Source of the DNA: Pterois miles
Lineage: Eukaryota > Chordata > Actinopteri > Perciformes > Scorpaenidae
Reading direction: 5' to 3'
DNA: 64,000 nt
NCBI GenBank assembly: GCA_947000775.1
Contig: CAMQGK010000559.1
Span: 1 to 64,000, forward strand
Made by a program: the position numbers and the translations under genes. This document shows positions 12,501-24,079 of this stretch, piece by piece. The notes beneath the pieces are model-generated. The model had not been told where the DNA came from. It saw only the letters and a program-made list of their open reading frames with translations, and searched no databases. Within the stretch, counting starts at the first letter, position 1. Each line of letters starts with the position of its first letter.

Positions 12501-12725
12501 ATCAGACTTTTAAAGCGGCGCTTTTTAAGACCTACAGCTCCACTTGTCAGCTGATGAAGGATTTAAACTGTCAGATTATCCCCCCCCCCCCCCCCTTACT
12601 TCCAGGTGCCCTATCCAGGGAAAAGGCAGCACCACACCTGCCCCTGCCTCCCCCACCTGGTGTGCAGCAGGTACAGCGAAAGCAAGTATAGATGTACGGA
12701 CGACTTCAAGAGCCTGGACTTTTAA
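9531..12725 (+). CDS. prok1: Prokineticin (prok1-like), 3 exons
   Basis: Secreted cysteine-rich peptide that signals through G-protein-coupled prokineticin receptors (known for the family). Coding exons are 9531-9605, 12120-12245 and 12606-12725, all GT-AG, giving 106 residues; human PROK1 has 105. Exon 1 gives a leucine-rich signal peptide followed by the invariant mature N-terminus AVITG. Exon 2 gives ACERDVQCGFGLCCAVSLW and exon 3 HHTCPCLPHLVCSR. All ten family cysteines are present. The C-terminus KYRCTDDFKSLDF resembles PROK1 better than PROK2, hence the symbol. Intron 1 (2.5 kb) is mostly a 33-bp pyrimidine minisatellite, and the acceptor tract of exon 3 is a run of about 17 C. AATAAA follows at 13036. 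A teleost paralogue assignment would need a tree. Confidence 0.93.
9806..10030. mobile_element. hAT-type MITE fragment (AGGGCTGCAA family)
   Basis: It begins CTAGGGCTGCAAATAATTAT, the terminal sequence of a very common fish MITE. Internal phrases CAACAGTCCAAAACCC and CAGCAAATCCTCACATTTGA fit that family. The right end is missing. It lies inside prok1 intron 1; a related complete copy is in pepsinogen intron 3. Confidence 0.55.
10414..12113 (+). repeat. 33-bp pyrimidine-rich minisatellite in prok1 intron 1
   Basis: About 50 diverged copies of a 33-bp unit, roughly CTGTCCTCCACCACCTTGTC followed by TCTCTGTCTCTAT. The + strand is nearly all pyrimidine. Because 33 is divisible by three and the unit lacks stops in several frames, long open frames cross it. 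One runs in frame into prok1 exon 2, but it does not connect to exon 1, which hits a stop at about 9765 when read through. Poly-C and C/T-only stretches interrupt the array near 11350-11430 and 12035-12058. It is an intronic repeat, not a coding region. Confidence 0.93.
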
Positions 12726-13573
12726 CAGACGCCCAGACATTCAGATGAAGAAGAGACTTGAACAGGCTGCGGATCAGAAACATATATTTAATCTTCACTG
12801 GCTGTACTCTTCATTTGTGTACTCTATGCACTATAGTACACAGTCTGGATACTCTCAGTCCATCAAGGACACAAACAGAAATGTCAAGAACCTAAAACAT
12901 GTAACAAGAGCCACCGCAGACATCAGACACTTTTACTTCAAGAAACTAATTTGTGAACAACTGAAACATTTGCTGTTATGTTTTCATGCTCACTTTATGT
13001 TAATTTATCAAGAGAAATGTATAAATATTATTGTCAATAAAAGTATAAGAACAACACAGCTGTTGGATTCATGCTCTGTGTAGTTTTCTTCTGTTGGTTT
13101 TAATCACCGTCTGATTATGATGAAGGTCATGTGCATAATGTTCTTTACCTGATGACCTCGATATGTAACTGAACTGATGACCTTACTGACTGACTTGCGC
13201 AAAAATATTTGACGACTGCAGATGTGAATTAAAGGGCGATTACACCACAGCATTTCCTACCATTTAGTTTTTCTTTTCGTTATATCATTTTTCCACTCAC
13301 ATTAGGAGCTTAACGAGCTCTAATAATTATAATAATAATATAATAATTTTCTGCCGTTTCAAATGATGCAGTTTTTAAAAACAAATATTACTTGAAAACA
13401 AAAGAGCTGTCATTTGAAACAAAGTGTCTTTTATCCTGCTGAATCCTTCACCCTCTGTTTTATAGACGCAAATAAAAACATATTTATTTATTGTTTAGTT
13501 TTACTCTCGCCATTAGTTTAATTATCATTATACTAGTAATAATAAACACTTTATTTTGTATTTTTGTATATTT

Positions 13574-13610
<37 letters not shown>

Positions 13611-15000
13611 GTAGAATTAAAAGTTGATACATCATTGATAGTAGATGTATTATCATTACTAAAATACTGCATAAAACACAACAAAAAGGGTAAAATTAAT
13701 TTAATAGGTTTGAATCCAAAACAATAAATCAAGAGATGTTATGAGCTGTGGCATTCATCAGAGTATATTGACAGTGATGGTATTTACATTAACTTTAATA
13801 CAATTTTGAAGTGCTTGTACTCGAAGCTTTCCTTATAATACTGCATTCTTCTACTCCACTGCAGCTCAGAGGGAAATACTGCACTTTCTACTGCATGACC
13901 CCTTTAAATCCTGTAGTTGCTAGATACTTTACAGATCAGGTTATTTCACACAAAACAAATAAAATACCTTCCGGTAGATTAATCCGCCTGACAAAATTAG
14001 ATCAACTGCCAACAACATAAAAAGCAGCTTTAAACATTAATGCATAACTAATAATAATAATGATCCAATAATATGACACATATAACACTGATATGAGTCA
14101 TTTTCCTGCACGAGTGCTTTTATTTATGAATATTAAGTACATTTTACTGCTAATACTTACAAAAGTTTTTAATGCCGTATTTTACATTGTGGTGTTGTTA
14201 CTTTTACTCAAGTACACATTTTCCACCGCTGTGCTTTGATAAAGGAAATTAAGTGTAACATCAACTATGTTAATATTATACTGTAGGTAATTAACTTTCC
14301 AATCAAAGTCAAACCACAGTAGATGTCCGGGGTCAGCTGCATTTTGTTCACACGTCAGAGTGTCTTTGGTTTGCGTATTACTGTTATCAGATAACACCTT
14401 CCCAGGTATAACTTCAGCTCACACCTGCGGAAACACATGGAAAGTTTCCGTATCAACGTTAAACAGAAGCTCTGGACATCATATCCCCTGATCAACGTGT
14501 CAACACATTAAGTGCGCGCTGTATCTGTAATTAAACACTTCTCTTGCACTATAATCGAATTATGTGTTAGATAATAAAAGTCAACTCTCTGGCACGTTTC
14601 TGTTGTTTTGCTGAACTGTTTTCTAGGACTTCCTGAGTTACAGTTATGGAAAATGAATCAACAATGCTGAGCTAAACATTAGCACTGTTTTGTTACTTTT
14701 CTCTTCAGTACAGTAGAAGAAATAGTTAAAACACTAAATTTTCAGAAGCAGAGTTTCTCTTTATTGTGATTATTTTAACAATATACTGAAAAAACATACA
14801 TGTAAAATATCAGCTGCACATTATAAAGTGTACTTGATTTTAAAGTAAGTTGTTACGACATATTTTTAGTATTCCAGTAAACGTGGTCATTGCTAATTTG
14901 TTTAATGGGAAATTTGTTCCTAGATAAGAGGCAACAAATCGCACATTTCTTATCTCCAGCTGATACATGATATCAAGGTATGTGGAAGGGCACAACCTTG
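12726..15000. other. prok1 3' UTR and intergenic DNA with a MITE relic
   Basis: The probable prok1 polyadenylation signal AATAAA is at 13036-13041, about 310 bp after the stop. (AAT)n lies at about 13575-13609. A relic of the CAGTGGTGGAA-type MITE runs from about 13785 to 14231, ending TACTCAAGTACACATTTTCC plus ACCGCTGTG. From 14232 to 15000 I see nothing beyond the proximal pepsinogen promoter. Confidence 0.6.
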
Positions 15001-15008
15001 ATTTATTG

Positions 15009-15016
15009 TATTTAAG
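15009..15016 (+). promoter_or_regulatory. TATA-like box of the pepsinogen gene
   Basis: TATTTAAG lies 51-58 bp before the pepsinogen start codon. That places transcription start near 15040 and leaves a 5' UTR of about 25 nt, as is usual for short-leader pepsinogen genes. Confidence 0.6.
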
Positions 15017-15066
15017 GGCTGGACTTGACTGAACTTCATTCGTCTGAATCCAGCGGTGAAGTGACG

Positions 15067-18000
15067 ATGAAGTGGCTCGTGGTGTTGTCGGCCCTCGTGG
15101 CTTTCTCCGAATGCTTCCATAAGTAAGTTTGCCCTGGCTGGTTGAAGGGTTCCTTCATTTATTTGACATTTTACTCCTGAATAGGGTGAATTGTTGAAAG
15201 GTAATCTCTCCATCTAGTGTTCCTGAGGGAAAGTCTAAAGGTCATCTAGTTTTGAGCTATCACACCCATCAAACTTGCACAAAGCTCAAAGCAGAGCTCT
15301 CGTTCCGATTTGTCCTAACTATAAAATCTGTGCATTTCTATGATAATTTATTCACATGTCTGTGCGTAGGATTCCCCTGATCAAGGGAAAGACTGCCAGG
15401 CAAGACCTGCAGGAGAAGGGATTATGGGAGGAGTACAGGACGAAGTATCCATACAACCCTATGGCCAAGTTCTACCAGAGTGGAACTGAGGCCATGACCA
15501 ACGATGCTGACGTAAGTCCAGACCAGAGAGTTTTTTGTCTCTGAAAGCACAGCAGCTATTTCCCGTTATGTTGAGAGAAGAATGTACTTATATCCACCTC
15601 TGCAACACCTAAACTTACTTTATGCTACATTTGAGTCAAGTTCATGTTAATGTACAACTGTTAATTTGTCGTCCTATGTCCCTCTAGTTGTCCTACTACG
15701 GTGTGATCTCCATCGGCACTCCACCTCAGTCCTTCAGCGTCATCTTTGACACCGGCTCCTCCAACCTGTGGGTCCCTTCAGTCTACTGCTCCAGCCAGGC
15801 CTGCGGTGAGCGTTACTGAGAGTACTAAACTATATGTACTACCATCATGTATCAGCCGACCTCAACATGGAGTAACTGCAGACTGTTGTACTTCTGCTTA
15901 TATGTAATAAACTGTATTAGTTGTTAGTCAAGTAATTACATCTTCTACTAGTAAAATATAACAAGCTTAAAATACTGCATTACAAGTTCAATTCCTGAAA
16001 TCAAAGTTCGAAGTTGGCTGATATATGATAGTACAATTTGGAGGTACTTTCATTGATTATTTCCATTTTATGCTACCTCATTCTTCTTTTAACTCCACTA
16101 CATTTATTTGCAGAATCATATATTTACACAGAAAACATGTAATTATTTTATGAAATACAACTCATAGAGTACATATAACGCATAGACAGAATCAATTACC
16201 GAACTGTATAAACTAAAGTAGAGCTGCAACGAATAATCGATTACTTGTCAACCATTAAATTAACTACCAACTATTTTGATAATCAATTAATCACTGAGTA
16301 AATTTTTACAAAAAAAAAAGTCAAAATTCTGGTTTCTTTACTGCTCTACGACAGTAAACTGAATATCTTTGAGATGTGGACAAACAAGCTTATTTGATGA
16401 GGTCATTTTGGGCTTTAGGAAACACTGGTGGACATTTTACAAGAACAACTGGATTAATCGAGAAAAAAATTCAACAGATTAATCGACAATGAAAACTTTA
16501 AAATTGTTACTTGCAGCCCTAATTTCATTGGGTATTTCCATTTTATTTCTACTTTATTCTTCATTTAGTACCACTGTATTTACTTTGTAGAGTAATATTT
16601 TACATGCAATTATTTTATGATATACAATGCATAGATTACATATAATGCATAGATTTTTATAGATTTAATTACCTAAGTGTTTTAGTAGCAGTAATAGCTG
16701 CAACATACACAATAATACTTTGATACTACTACTAGTAAAGCACATTTTGCTCATAAGTCTAAGTTGAACGTGTAATGCAGTGTTTTAAGATTGTTATATT
16801 TTGCCAGTAAAAGATTTAATTACTTATTTTTTGGGCATATATTTGATGCAATGGTTCGGTGTGTTTTGCACATTAGGGAGACAAAAAACATAACCATTTC
16901 TGATGTGTTTGAAAATAAATAAGTAGATTGACTGATGGCAACGAAAGCTATTTCTATATTATATGAATCCATAACACTGGTTTTATACATGAAATAAGTC
17001 AGGCTACTTAATGGTGAAGGAGGACTAAGTTCAGATAATTGCGTCTTCTACGTCTCTGGCACCTCATCAAATAACTAGCAGGCCTGTATTTAATAGCGGA
17101 GCAACGTTTCAACAAGCCCACGCTTCGGTTTGTACGTCACTGAACGCTTCAGTTCTTCCATCCCTAATTCCTAAAATGCACATTGGACAAAGAGCTCATT
17201 TCTCTCCAGAGAACCACAGGAGATTCAACCCACAGCAATCCTCCACCTTCAAATGGGGCGACCAGCCTCTGTCCATCCAGTACGGCACCGGCAGCATGAC
17301 CGGACATCTGGCCATCGACACCGTTGAGGTAACCAAAACCCCTGGAACAAAACGTCTGTTTAGACTTCACACAGGCATACCTCTGTGGTCTGTTGAACTG
17401 TGACTGACAGCTGTCTTGTGTGTCCAGGTGGGCGGCATCTCCGTGGCCAACCAGGTGTTTGGAATTAGCCGCACAGAGGCTCCCTTCATGGCTCACATGA
17501 AGGCCGATGGCATCCTGGGATTGGCCTTCCAGACCATCTCCTCTGACAACGTCGTGCCCGTCTTCGACAGGATGGTCAGCGAGGGACTGGTGTCTCAGCC
17601 TCTGTTCTCCGTCTACCTGAGCAGGTACTGAAACGGGATGGAAGTCCTGCTGGTTGGGAGTGTGCTCATTTTCAGTGGCATTTAATTTATGTGTATTTAT
17701 TTTTCTTCTCTTAGCAAGAGCGAGCAGGGCAGCGAGGTGATATTCGGCGGTATTGACAACAACCATTACACTGGACAGGTCACCTGGATTCCTCTGTCCT
17801 CTGCCACTTACTGGCAGATCAAAATGGACAGGTACAAAGAAGAGACAAAACTAACCACAAACACAAGTTGCACAAAGCTTCCTAACTTGACCGTGTTCCT
17901 CCTCACAGCGTTACCATTAACGGACAGACTGTGGCCTGCGCCGGTGGCTGCCAGGCCATCATTGACACTGGTACCTCCCAGATCGTTGGTCCAAGCAATG

Positions 18001-18593
18001 ACATCAACAACATAAATGCCTGGGTTGGAGCCTCAACCAACCAGTACGGAGAGGTGAGTCACACCATCATACCGTAGCATTTAAAGTAAATTTTCCCCAT
18101 TTTATAAACCCAGAGTAAACACACATTTAATGCACTGACGTCAAAACTCTCAAATCAAAATAATGAAGCAGGACTTGCTTTACTTGCTTTACCTGGAAAC
18201 CTGTAAAAGACCAATAAATACAACCTCTGTTGCTACACAGTATTCAACTCTGTTCTTCTCACAGGCTACAGTGAACTGCCAGAACATCCAGAGCATGCCT
18301 GAAGTCACCTTCACTCTGAACGGACACGCCTTCACCGTCCCTGCATCTGCCTATGTCTCTCAGGTCAGTTAGACCCGCTGCAAATGAAAAGCTTTCAACA
18401 CTATTATAATGCAGATTTGGGGGAAGTAAATGTATTTTCTGTTGTCTCTCCACAGAGCTACTACGGCTGCAACACCGGCTTTGGCCACGGTGGCTCTGAC
18501 CAGCTCTGGATCTTGGGAGATGTCTTCATCAGGGAGTACTACGCCATCTTTGATACCCAGTCTCAGTACATTGGCCTGGCAAAGTCTGTGTAA
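15067..18593 (+). CDS. pga: Pepsinogen A-type aspartic protease, 9 exons
   Basis: Gastric zymogen that self-activates in acid and digests protein. Exons: 15067-15122, 15370-15511, 15688-15805, 17210-17328, 17428-17624, 17715-17831, 17909-18053, 18265-18363, 18456-18593; all frames join to 376 residues (family about 375-390) in the usual nine exons. Signal peptide MKWLVVLSALVAFSEC, then a basic propeptide beginning FHKIPLIKGK. The catalytic aspartates are D87 (VIFDTGSSNLWVPS) and D269 (IIDTGTSQ); flap tyrosine Y130 is in QYGTGSMTG. The three pepsin disulfides are visible (YCSSQAC, CAGGC, and VNCQN with YGCNT). The residue after DTGTS is Gln where Leu is usual. AATAAA follows at 18706. Cathepsin E or chymosin-type identity is less likely, given the overall pepsin A likeness. 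Confidence 0.95.
16218..16519. mobile_element. hAT-type MITE in pepsinogen intron 3
   Basis: It starts GAGCTGCAACGAATAATCGA and ends GTTACTTGCAGCCCTAA, an imperfect inverted pair typical of the AGGGCTGCAA family. Internal text such as AAACTGAATATCTTTGAGAT fits. The DNA on its two sides (about 16043-16215 and 16540-16700) is itself a diverged direct repeat of about 160 bp, so it sits between, or helped create, duplicated flanks. Confidence 0.75.
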
Positions 18594-18705
18594 CCACCTG
18601 AGGGATAATCTATAAATGTGTATTTCCTGTGTCTGATTGAAAGCAAAAAGACGGTGCAAATGGAGATTGTGGAAATACATTTAAACATGTTGTAGCTGCT
18701 TTTGC

Positions 18706-18711
18706 AATAAA
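18706..18711 (+). other. Pepsinogen polyadenylation signal
   Basis: AATAAA 113 bp after the stop codon, giving a short 3' UTR. Confidence 0.75.
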
Positions 18712-19330
18712 TAGATTATAGCAAATACAACCATTGTGTTTTTTGTGTCGGTCTAACTGTGGTGACAAAGATCACACATCAGTGCTGTAAAAACGTCTTC
18801 AGAAAGCTCTTTAGTTTTGAGTTACACCGCTGCACTGAAATGTCACAGGAATAAGAATCTCTTCGTCCACTTGCTCTTAAGAGAAACTCGACCTTTTGCA
18901 GAGGATACAAAGAGGATTGCCACCTGCTTTTTTGTGTAAAGGAAGAAGAGGCCGAGACTAGAATATCGAGCGGCTCTCAGAATAGCCGGGTCGTAATCGA
19001 AAAGAAACTGATAAGGACAAACATCGACATGCTGTAACAAAAGATAACCTGATGACATAATCTGACAACTCCGCTGCTAGTTCAACCTGTGAGCACAGCG
19101 TTGAAAAGACTCAAACACAAGAGCTGTGTCCTCCAGACTATGCTCATTTATCATTTTCACAAACACATGCTGTATACACTGTCGGTGATTTAATATTGCA
19201 CTTCCATAAAGTTGAGGGAACCACAATAAACAAAATATTAGTTAAAACACAACTAGCAGCAGATGATGACTTTTTGTCCTACATTTAGATCTCAGCCCAC
19301 ACCTACCAGGGACTGGGGACATGCTTCCCC

Positions 19331-19793
19331 AAGGAGATTTTTTCCAAATTTATTAGGGGTGTAAATCACAAATTTCATCGCAATAACCACAATATTGAAA
19401 TACCGCCTATTTATACTTTGCTAGAAATGCCATCAGCGTGACGAGGTGTTCAGCGTTTGGTGCTTTTTCTGGTTGCCGAGGCGTGAAAAATGTTCATCTT
19501 CGGGTAAAATGCTGCCCTTCTGTGTTCTGCATTTAACAACAAACAAGTATTGAATGTATTTAAAACTGTCACCTTTCTCCTTTAAAAAGCAACAATATAT
19601 TATATTGTAACTGACGATGTTAAATAGGCATATTAGAACTTCTCATATTGATCTCAGGCCCCTGAATTGAACTGAATCAAAATTGTATTTGTGATATCAG
19701 CAAATATCATATTGTGTCCAAAGACTCAATATATCGCATTATGATGAAATCTGTCATTTACACCCCTAGAAAATTGGGGAAAAAAATCTCCCT
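19331..19793. mobile_element. MITE with long inverted repeats
   Basis: The inner ends TAGGGGTGTAAATCACAAAT (19354) and CTGTCATTTACACCCCTA (ending 19769) are inverted. The outer flanks AAGGAGATTTTTTCC and GGAAAAAAATCTCCCT also mirror each other, so the inverted repeat spans about 50 bp per side. The interior is AT-rich and non-coding. Confidence 0.7.
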
Positions 19794-21017
19794 ATATCTG
19801 TCATAAAACACAATGATTTTATATTTTTGTGTATGAAGACTGACATCTATGTGTACTGTTTACATTTTTTAATGTGTACAGAAAAATTGTAAAATCATAA
19901 TTGTTATATCAGTATTTACAATGAGGCAAAAAGCTTGATAAAAATGAATTTGTATGTTTTAAAAATATTACAGAATTTAAAAAAAGCTAAATGTATAGAA
20001 TGAACATTATTGTAATGTTGTGGTAAGGACATTTAATAAAAGAACAAGTGATGAAAGCCATAAAATATATAACCACTACATAGTATGTACTTTTGTGTAC
20101 ATGTTTATAAGTAGAAGTACTCTGATGGTTAAAACTAAGATTTATAGAGGGTGATTTTTCTTTTTTTATTTGGGAGAGTCACCAGTGACAGAAACATCTT
20201 CATCACCTGTTTACAAGATGGGAAGTCGTGTGCACAACATGCGCTGCGTTCAAGAGGTTAAGTCGTGATGAATACCTAAGCAAGCTAAGCAAGCTAAGCA
20301 ATATTACGGCAATATTAACGTTACTGTCTGAGTCTAGAAGACACAGAGGCTAACAATTCAGCAAGCTAACAAGTCAGTAACATAATGCAGGAAATGTAAA
20401 AGCATGATGACAGAGGAGAAAGATGAGGTTAAGAATATCAAAAATATGACTAAAATTACAATATACTGTACATTATTAACTTATTATGCACTGATAAATG
20501 AATTTCCATGGGCTCCACCATTTCTCACAACACCAACAAATACGTCACAAGTCATGAACTCTGAGCTTTCAGAGACTTTCCACACAGGAGGTCGTGAATA
20601 CGACATGAGGGGGGTGTTCACATGGGCCCAACTCGTAAACACGGTAAACACGACCCCATTTGAAGGCACCACCATTCTGACAGCCACGGTGGTGAATGGG
20701 ATGCTAACATGTTGTTGAGGCGCAGACCTTTAGTTTATCTTTACTTGTTGATTGCAGACTGTGGTTTTGTAGCTGTGTTAGTACTTAGATGTTGTTTTGT
20801 GTTGCGTAGTTGTGTTAGTTTTCGCTCTATCATCTCCAGCTCTCCCAAACACACAGAGACAACCCACCTGTGTCTACTATTACCTGATCGTGAGGTGTGA
20901 CCCTTCACCGTGTTCACCGCCACCCTGGTCGGCGTGGCATACTAACACCCATAAAATGTAAACCAGTCTTTCAAGAGCAAACCAAGAGAAATCAGAAACT
21001 AACTTTCTAAGGTGTGC
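19794..21017. other. Intergenic, no gene seen
   Basis: AT-rich until about 20200, then GC-richer sequence with repeat-like phrases (GTAAACACGGTAAACACGAC at about 20635). A tandem AGCAAGCTAAGCAAGCTAAG occurs near 20280. The 3' UTR of the minus-strand immunoglobulin receptor gene must begin below 21018, but I see no convincing polyadenylation signal. Confidence 0.45.
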
Positions 21018-22856
21018 TCACTGGTGGATTGCCAGTGTGGAGTACTCCACCATCCCATCAGGCTCTGCGCTCCAGGACGAGTCAGGGGCTCCCGCTTGTG
21101 TTTTGTGCATCCTCACGTTTGCGTACACCTCTGTGGGTTTCTGGTGAACTCTGAAGTCCACCGTTGTGTAGACGATGCCACTTGTCTCCTGTGGGAGACA
21201 CACAGGTTTGTGGAGGAAGTCTGAAGCATAAACATTCAATCTGCTTTTAAAACAAGTGACAATGAGTCACACAGGCCACATGTTCCCCGTTTAGCTCTTA
21301 CCGGGGCCTCTTGTTTCGGTGACTCACACAGAGTTTCTCCAAAGTTGTCTACAAAGGAAAACAAAATCACATTGGTCCTGTTTACACAAAATGCACAATA
21401 TTTCATTGCAGACACTCAGATCTTTGTGATCATCAGTTTAAGAAAACGGCTTACCCGGGTGTTTACGCTTTGCCTTGACTCTGCAGCAAACAACACTAAT
21501 AACTGAAGTGATCAAAATCATCACAGAAATGGACACAATGGCCACTAGTGGCAGGCCAAAACTCCAGGGAACTCTGGAGAGGAAGAAAAATACATATCTG
21601 CAGTGAGATAGCTGTCTGGCAACAATACATGAGTAAATCTGCAGAGTGAATACACTTCAACACTTTACATTTACAGTACATACAGTACATTACATACATA
21701 TACATATATATTTACTACTTCTCTCTACATACGGCATTCCTGTTTTCACCTCTGTATATATATTTTTAATACTCTTCATTATTACTACATCCTCTTTACA
21801 TTTCTTTTTCCCATTTGAAATACTGTCATCAACAAAACCACAAATTTACTTTGCTTTTTAATATTTAATTATGTATATATTTGACCCTACATTTTAAGTG
21901 CACTATTCTATGCCTCAGATTATCATTTTTGCTTTACTGTGATTTCTCCGTGTTTGTACTGTATATACATATTTTCTGAGCATTGTTGAAGGAAGGTTTT
22001 CATTGCAAACGACAGCTTTGCTGGAATTGATAAATAAAGACCCTTGAACCTACCTGGGACTGTCACCGTGGTCCTGAGCCAGAGCAGGTCCAGTGGAGTC
22101 TGGGAGAGTTGAGGAGGCGTTTGGGGCTTCGATGGTTGTCGTCAGTGAAGGCTGAGACCGGCTGTGGTCACCTGAAACCTCTGCACAGTGCAAGAAGATC
22201 AAATAAGCTTCCAGAGTTTATGTCTGGAATTAACCTTTGCTATTGTTTTTCTACTTTAACAGGGAAAAATTACACTAAAATATTATTTTGCAAGTAAACA
22301 TTTATCTTATGAAGCTGCAGTAATGCAGTTTTGGCCCAGACGTTACTGTACACACTAGAGGCTATGGCATAATTCACATTAATGAAGATTATAAGACTGC
22401 TCACCAGACACTTCGACATAGTAATCACTATAGATGTGGTTTTGAGCTCCAAGCACGATACATCTGTAATAGCCTCCGTCCACAAACCTCACGTTTGATA
22501 TTTTAAATTCTATCCATCCGTCTCTCTCAGTTTTGGTAACTCTTCCTTTCAGTAAATCACAGGTGAATCCTGCACTGTCCAGCAGCTTGTAACATCCTCC
22601 CGGATACAATTTACAGCAGGACTTGTTGTAGCTATTGTAAAATGAAGGGAAGGCGAGTCTCAGCAGAACGTGTTCGAACACCTCGATCCTCTGCTGCCCT
22701 TCTAGATGAGGGATGTCTGCAAAACAAACATTTCTTGTTAATGTGTCATTAATAGGCACTGAACAGAACAGAAACATGTCAAGTTTGGCTGCTTTTTTTG
22801 TTAAAAAAAAAACAAAACATACCTAATAAAAGAAACAAGACAAAGGAAAACTTCAT
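21018..22856 (-). CDS. Single V-type Ig-domain membrane receptor with ITIMs, 6 exons
   Basis: Not recognised by name. Exons in transcript order: 22823-22856, 22405-22716, 22054-22180, 21455-21573, 21302-21348, 21018-21188; all GT-AG, frames close to 269 residues. Signal peptide MKFSFVLFLLLG; one V-type Ig domain (about 12-115) ending DGGYYRCIV; Ser/Thr/Pro-rich stalk with a glycosylation sequon; membrane segment about 165-188 followed by CCRVKAKRK. The tail has ITIM-like SGIVYTTV (Y220) and VEYSTL (Y262) plus EVYANV (Y235). The layout resembles CD300/TREM/pIgR-like receptors, so SHP phosphatase recruitment is the inferred role. Oddly, the B-strand cysteine position is Leu32, while extra cysteines occur at 45, 46, 53 and 64. 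A PU.1-like site lies about 90 bp upstream. Confidence 0.85.
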
Positions 22857-22944
22857 CTTCAGTGTTATGCTCACCGAGGCTCAGCACTTTTTGACATTTT
22901 TCCACTGTTTTTAGAGGATGTGAGGCCCCTCCTTGGTGAAGAAA

Positions 22945-22954
22945 GGAGGAAGTT
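22945..22954. promoter_or_regulatory. PU.1/ETS-like site upstream of the Ig receptor
   Basis: GGAGGAAGTT, a PU.1-type GAGGAAGT core, lies about 90 bp before the start codon of the minus-strand receptor gene. Myeloid receptor promoters often carry such a site close to the start; a single motif is weak evidence. Confidence 0.3.
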
Positions 22955-23381
22955 GTCAAATCATCAGCTGGAGGACGCCGACAGACGTGTCCCTGTCTGT
23001 ACAGACTCTTTTGACGATTGTTGAGGCACACTTTTGATATTTTTAGCTTTTTTTTTTTTTTTTTACGTAAATAAAAGTTAAGCATTTCCATAATGAAGAT
23101 GTACAGACAGTGGACTCATGAACAGGAATGTACAGCATAGCGTGTTGATCTGTGTGATCGCACCATCAGAAGATGCTGATTAAACTTGTATTATAAGGGA
23201 CCACATTATATTATTCCTATATTCCCGTCATTGCATCCTTCCCTGCCATTATAACGCAATATGACACCACAAATAACAGCCTCACTATGACTACAGAGTT
23301 GCATCAACTCATTTCTGATAGTGTGACTCTGTTGAAACGGCTTTGCTTTTATTGTGTCCACCGCATAATAATATAATGATT

Positions 23382-23765
23382 AGGGCTGTTAATCAATATC
23401 ACATCACATCACATGATTGTCCACAGTTAATCTTGATTAATCGCAAATTAATTGCACATTGTTTATCTGTTCAAAATGTACTTTGTCAAGTATTTAATAC
23501 TCTTTTCAACATGGAAGTGGGCAAATATCCTGCTTTATGCAAACGTATGTATATATTTATTAGAAATCAATTAACAAGACAAAACAAGGATAAGTATTGT
23601 CACAGGTGACTATGACTTGTCCCAAACTGCATGTGACTATCATAAAGTGGACATGTCTGTAAAGGGGAGACTGGTGGGTAGCCATAGAACCCATTTACAT
23701 CCACATATCTTAATGTCAGAGGTAAAGTGACCCCTTGTAAAATAGCTGTGCCTGTTTTTAATCAC
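23382..23765. mobile_element. hAT-like MITE, truncated, inverted relative to the copy at 46909
   Basis: TAGGGCTGTTAATCAATATC is followed by GATTAATCGCAAATTAATTGCA and text that matches the reverse complement of the element at 46909-47549, for example ATCTGTTCAAAATGTAC, CTTTATGCAAACGT and GAAATCAATTAACA. About the first 380 bp of the element are recognisable; the far end is lost. Confidence 0.7.
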
Positions 23766-24073
23766 CAAAATTTAGTCTTAAGTAGGAGTAGTTAAGTAGT
23801 GTGAGCTTGGACCATTAGTTAACCCCTTTTCATATGATGCAAGTATCTTCACTCCAGCTTTAAAACTGAAACCTAAAATTGAAAGTTGCTGTAATTCATT
23901 AAAGAAATCAGTGGTGGTAAAGCAAATTTGTGTTAATATGTTATCATCACGTTTGACAGGCCTAATAATGATATTTTAAAGTGGATATCCCCACAATCAA
24001 AATTAATTTGAGTAAAATCTGGACATTTACGGGCACATTACATATGTTAAATACACAAGTATACACAAAGTGA

Positions 24074-24079
24074 TTTATT
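24074..24079 (-). other. Probable znf335 polyadenylation signal
   Basis: AATAAA on the minus strand about 570 bp after the znf335 stop codon. It gives a 3' UTR of about 600 bp; no other candidate is better placed. Confidence 0.5.
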
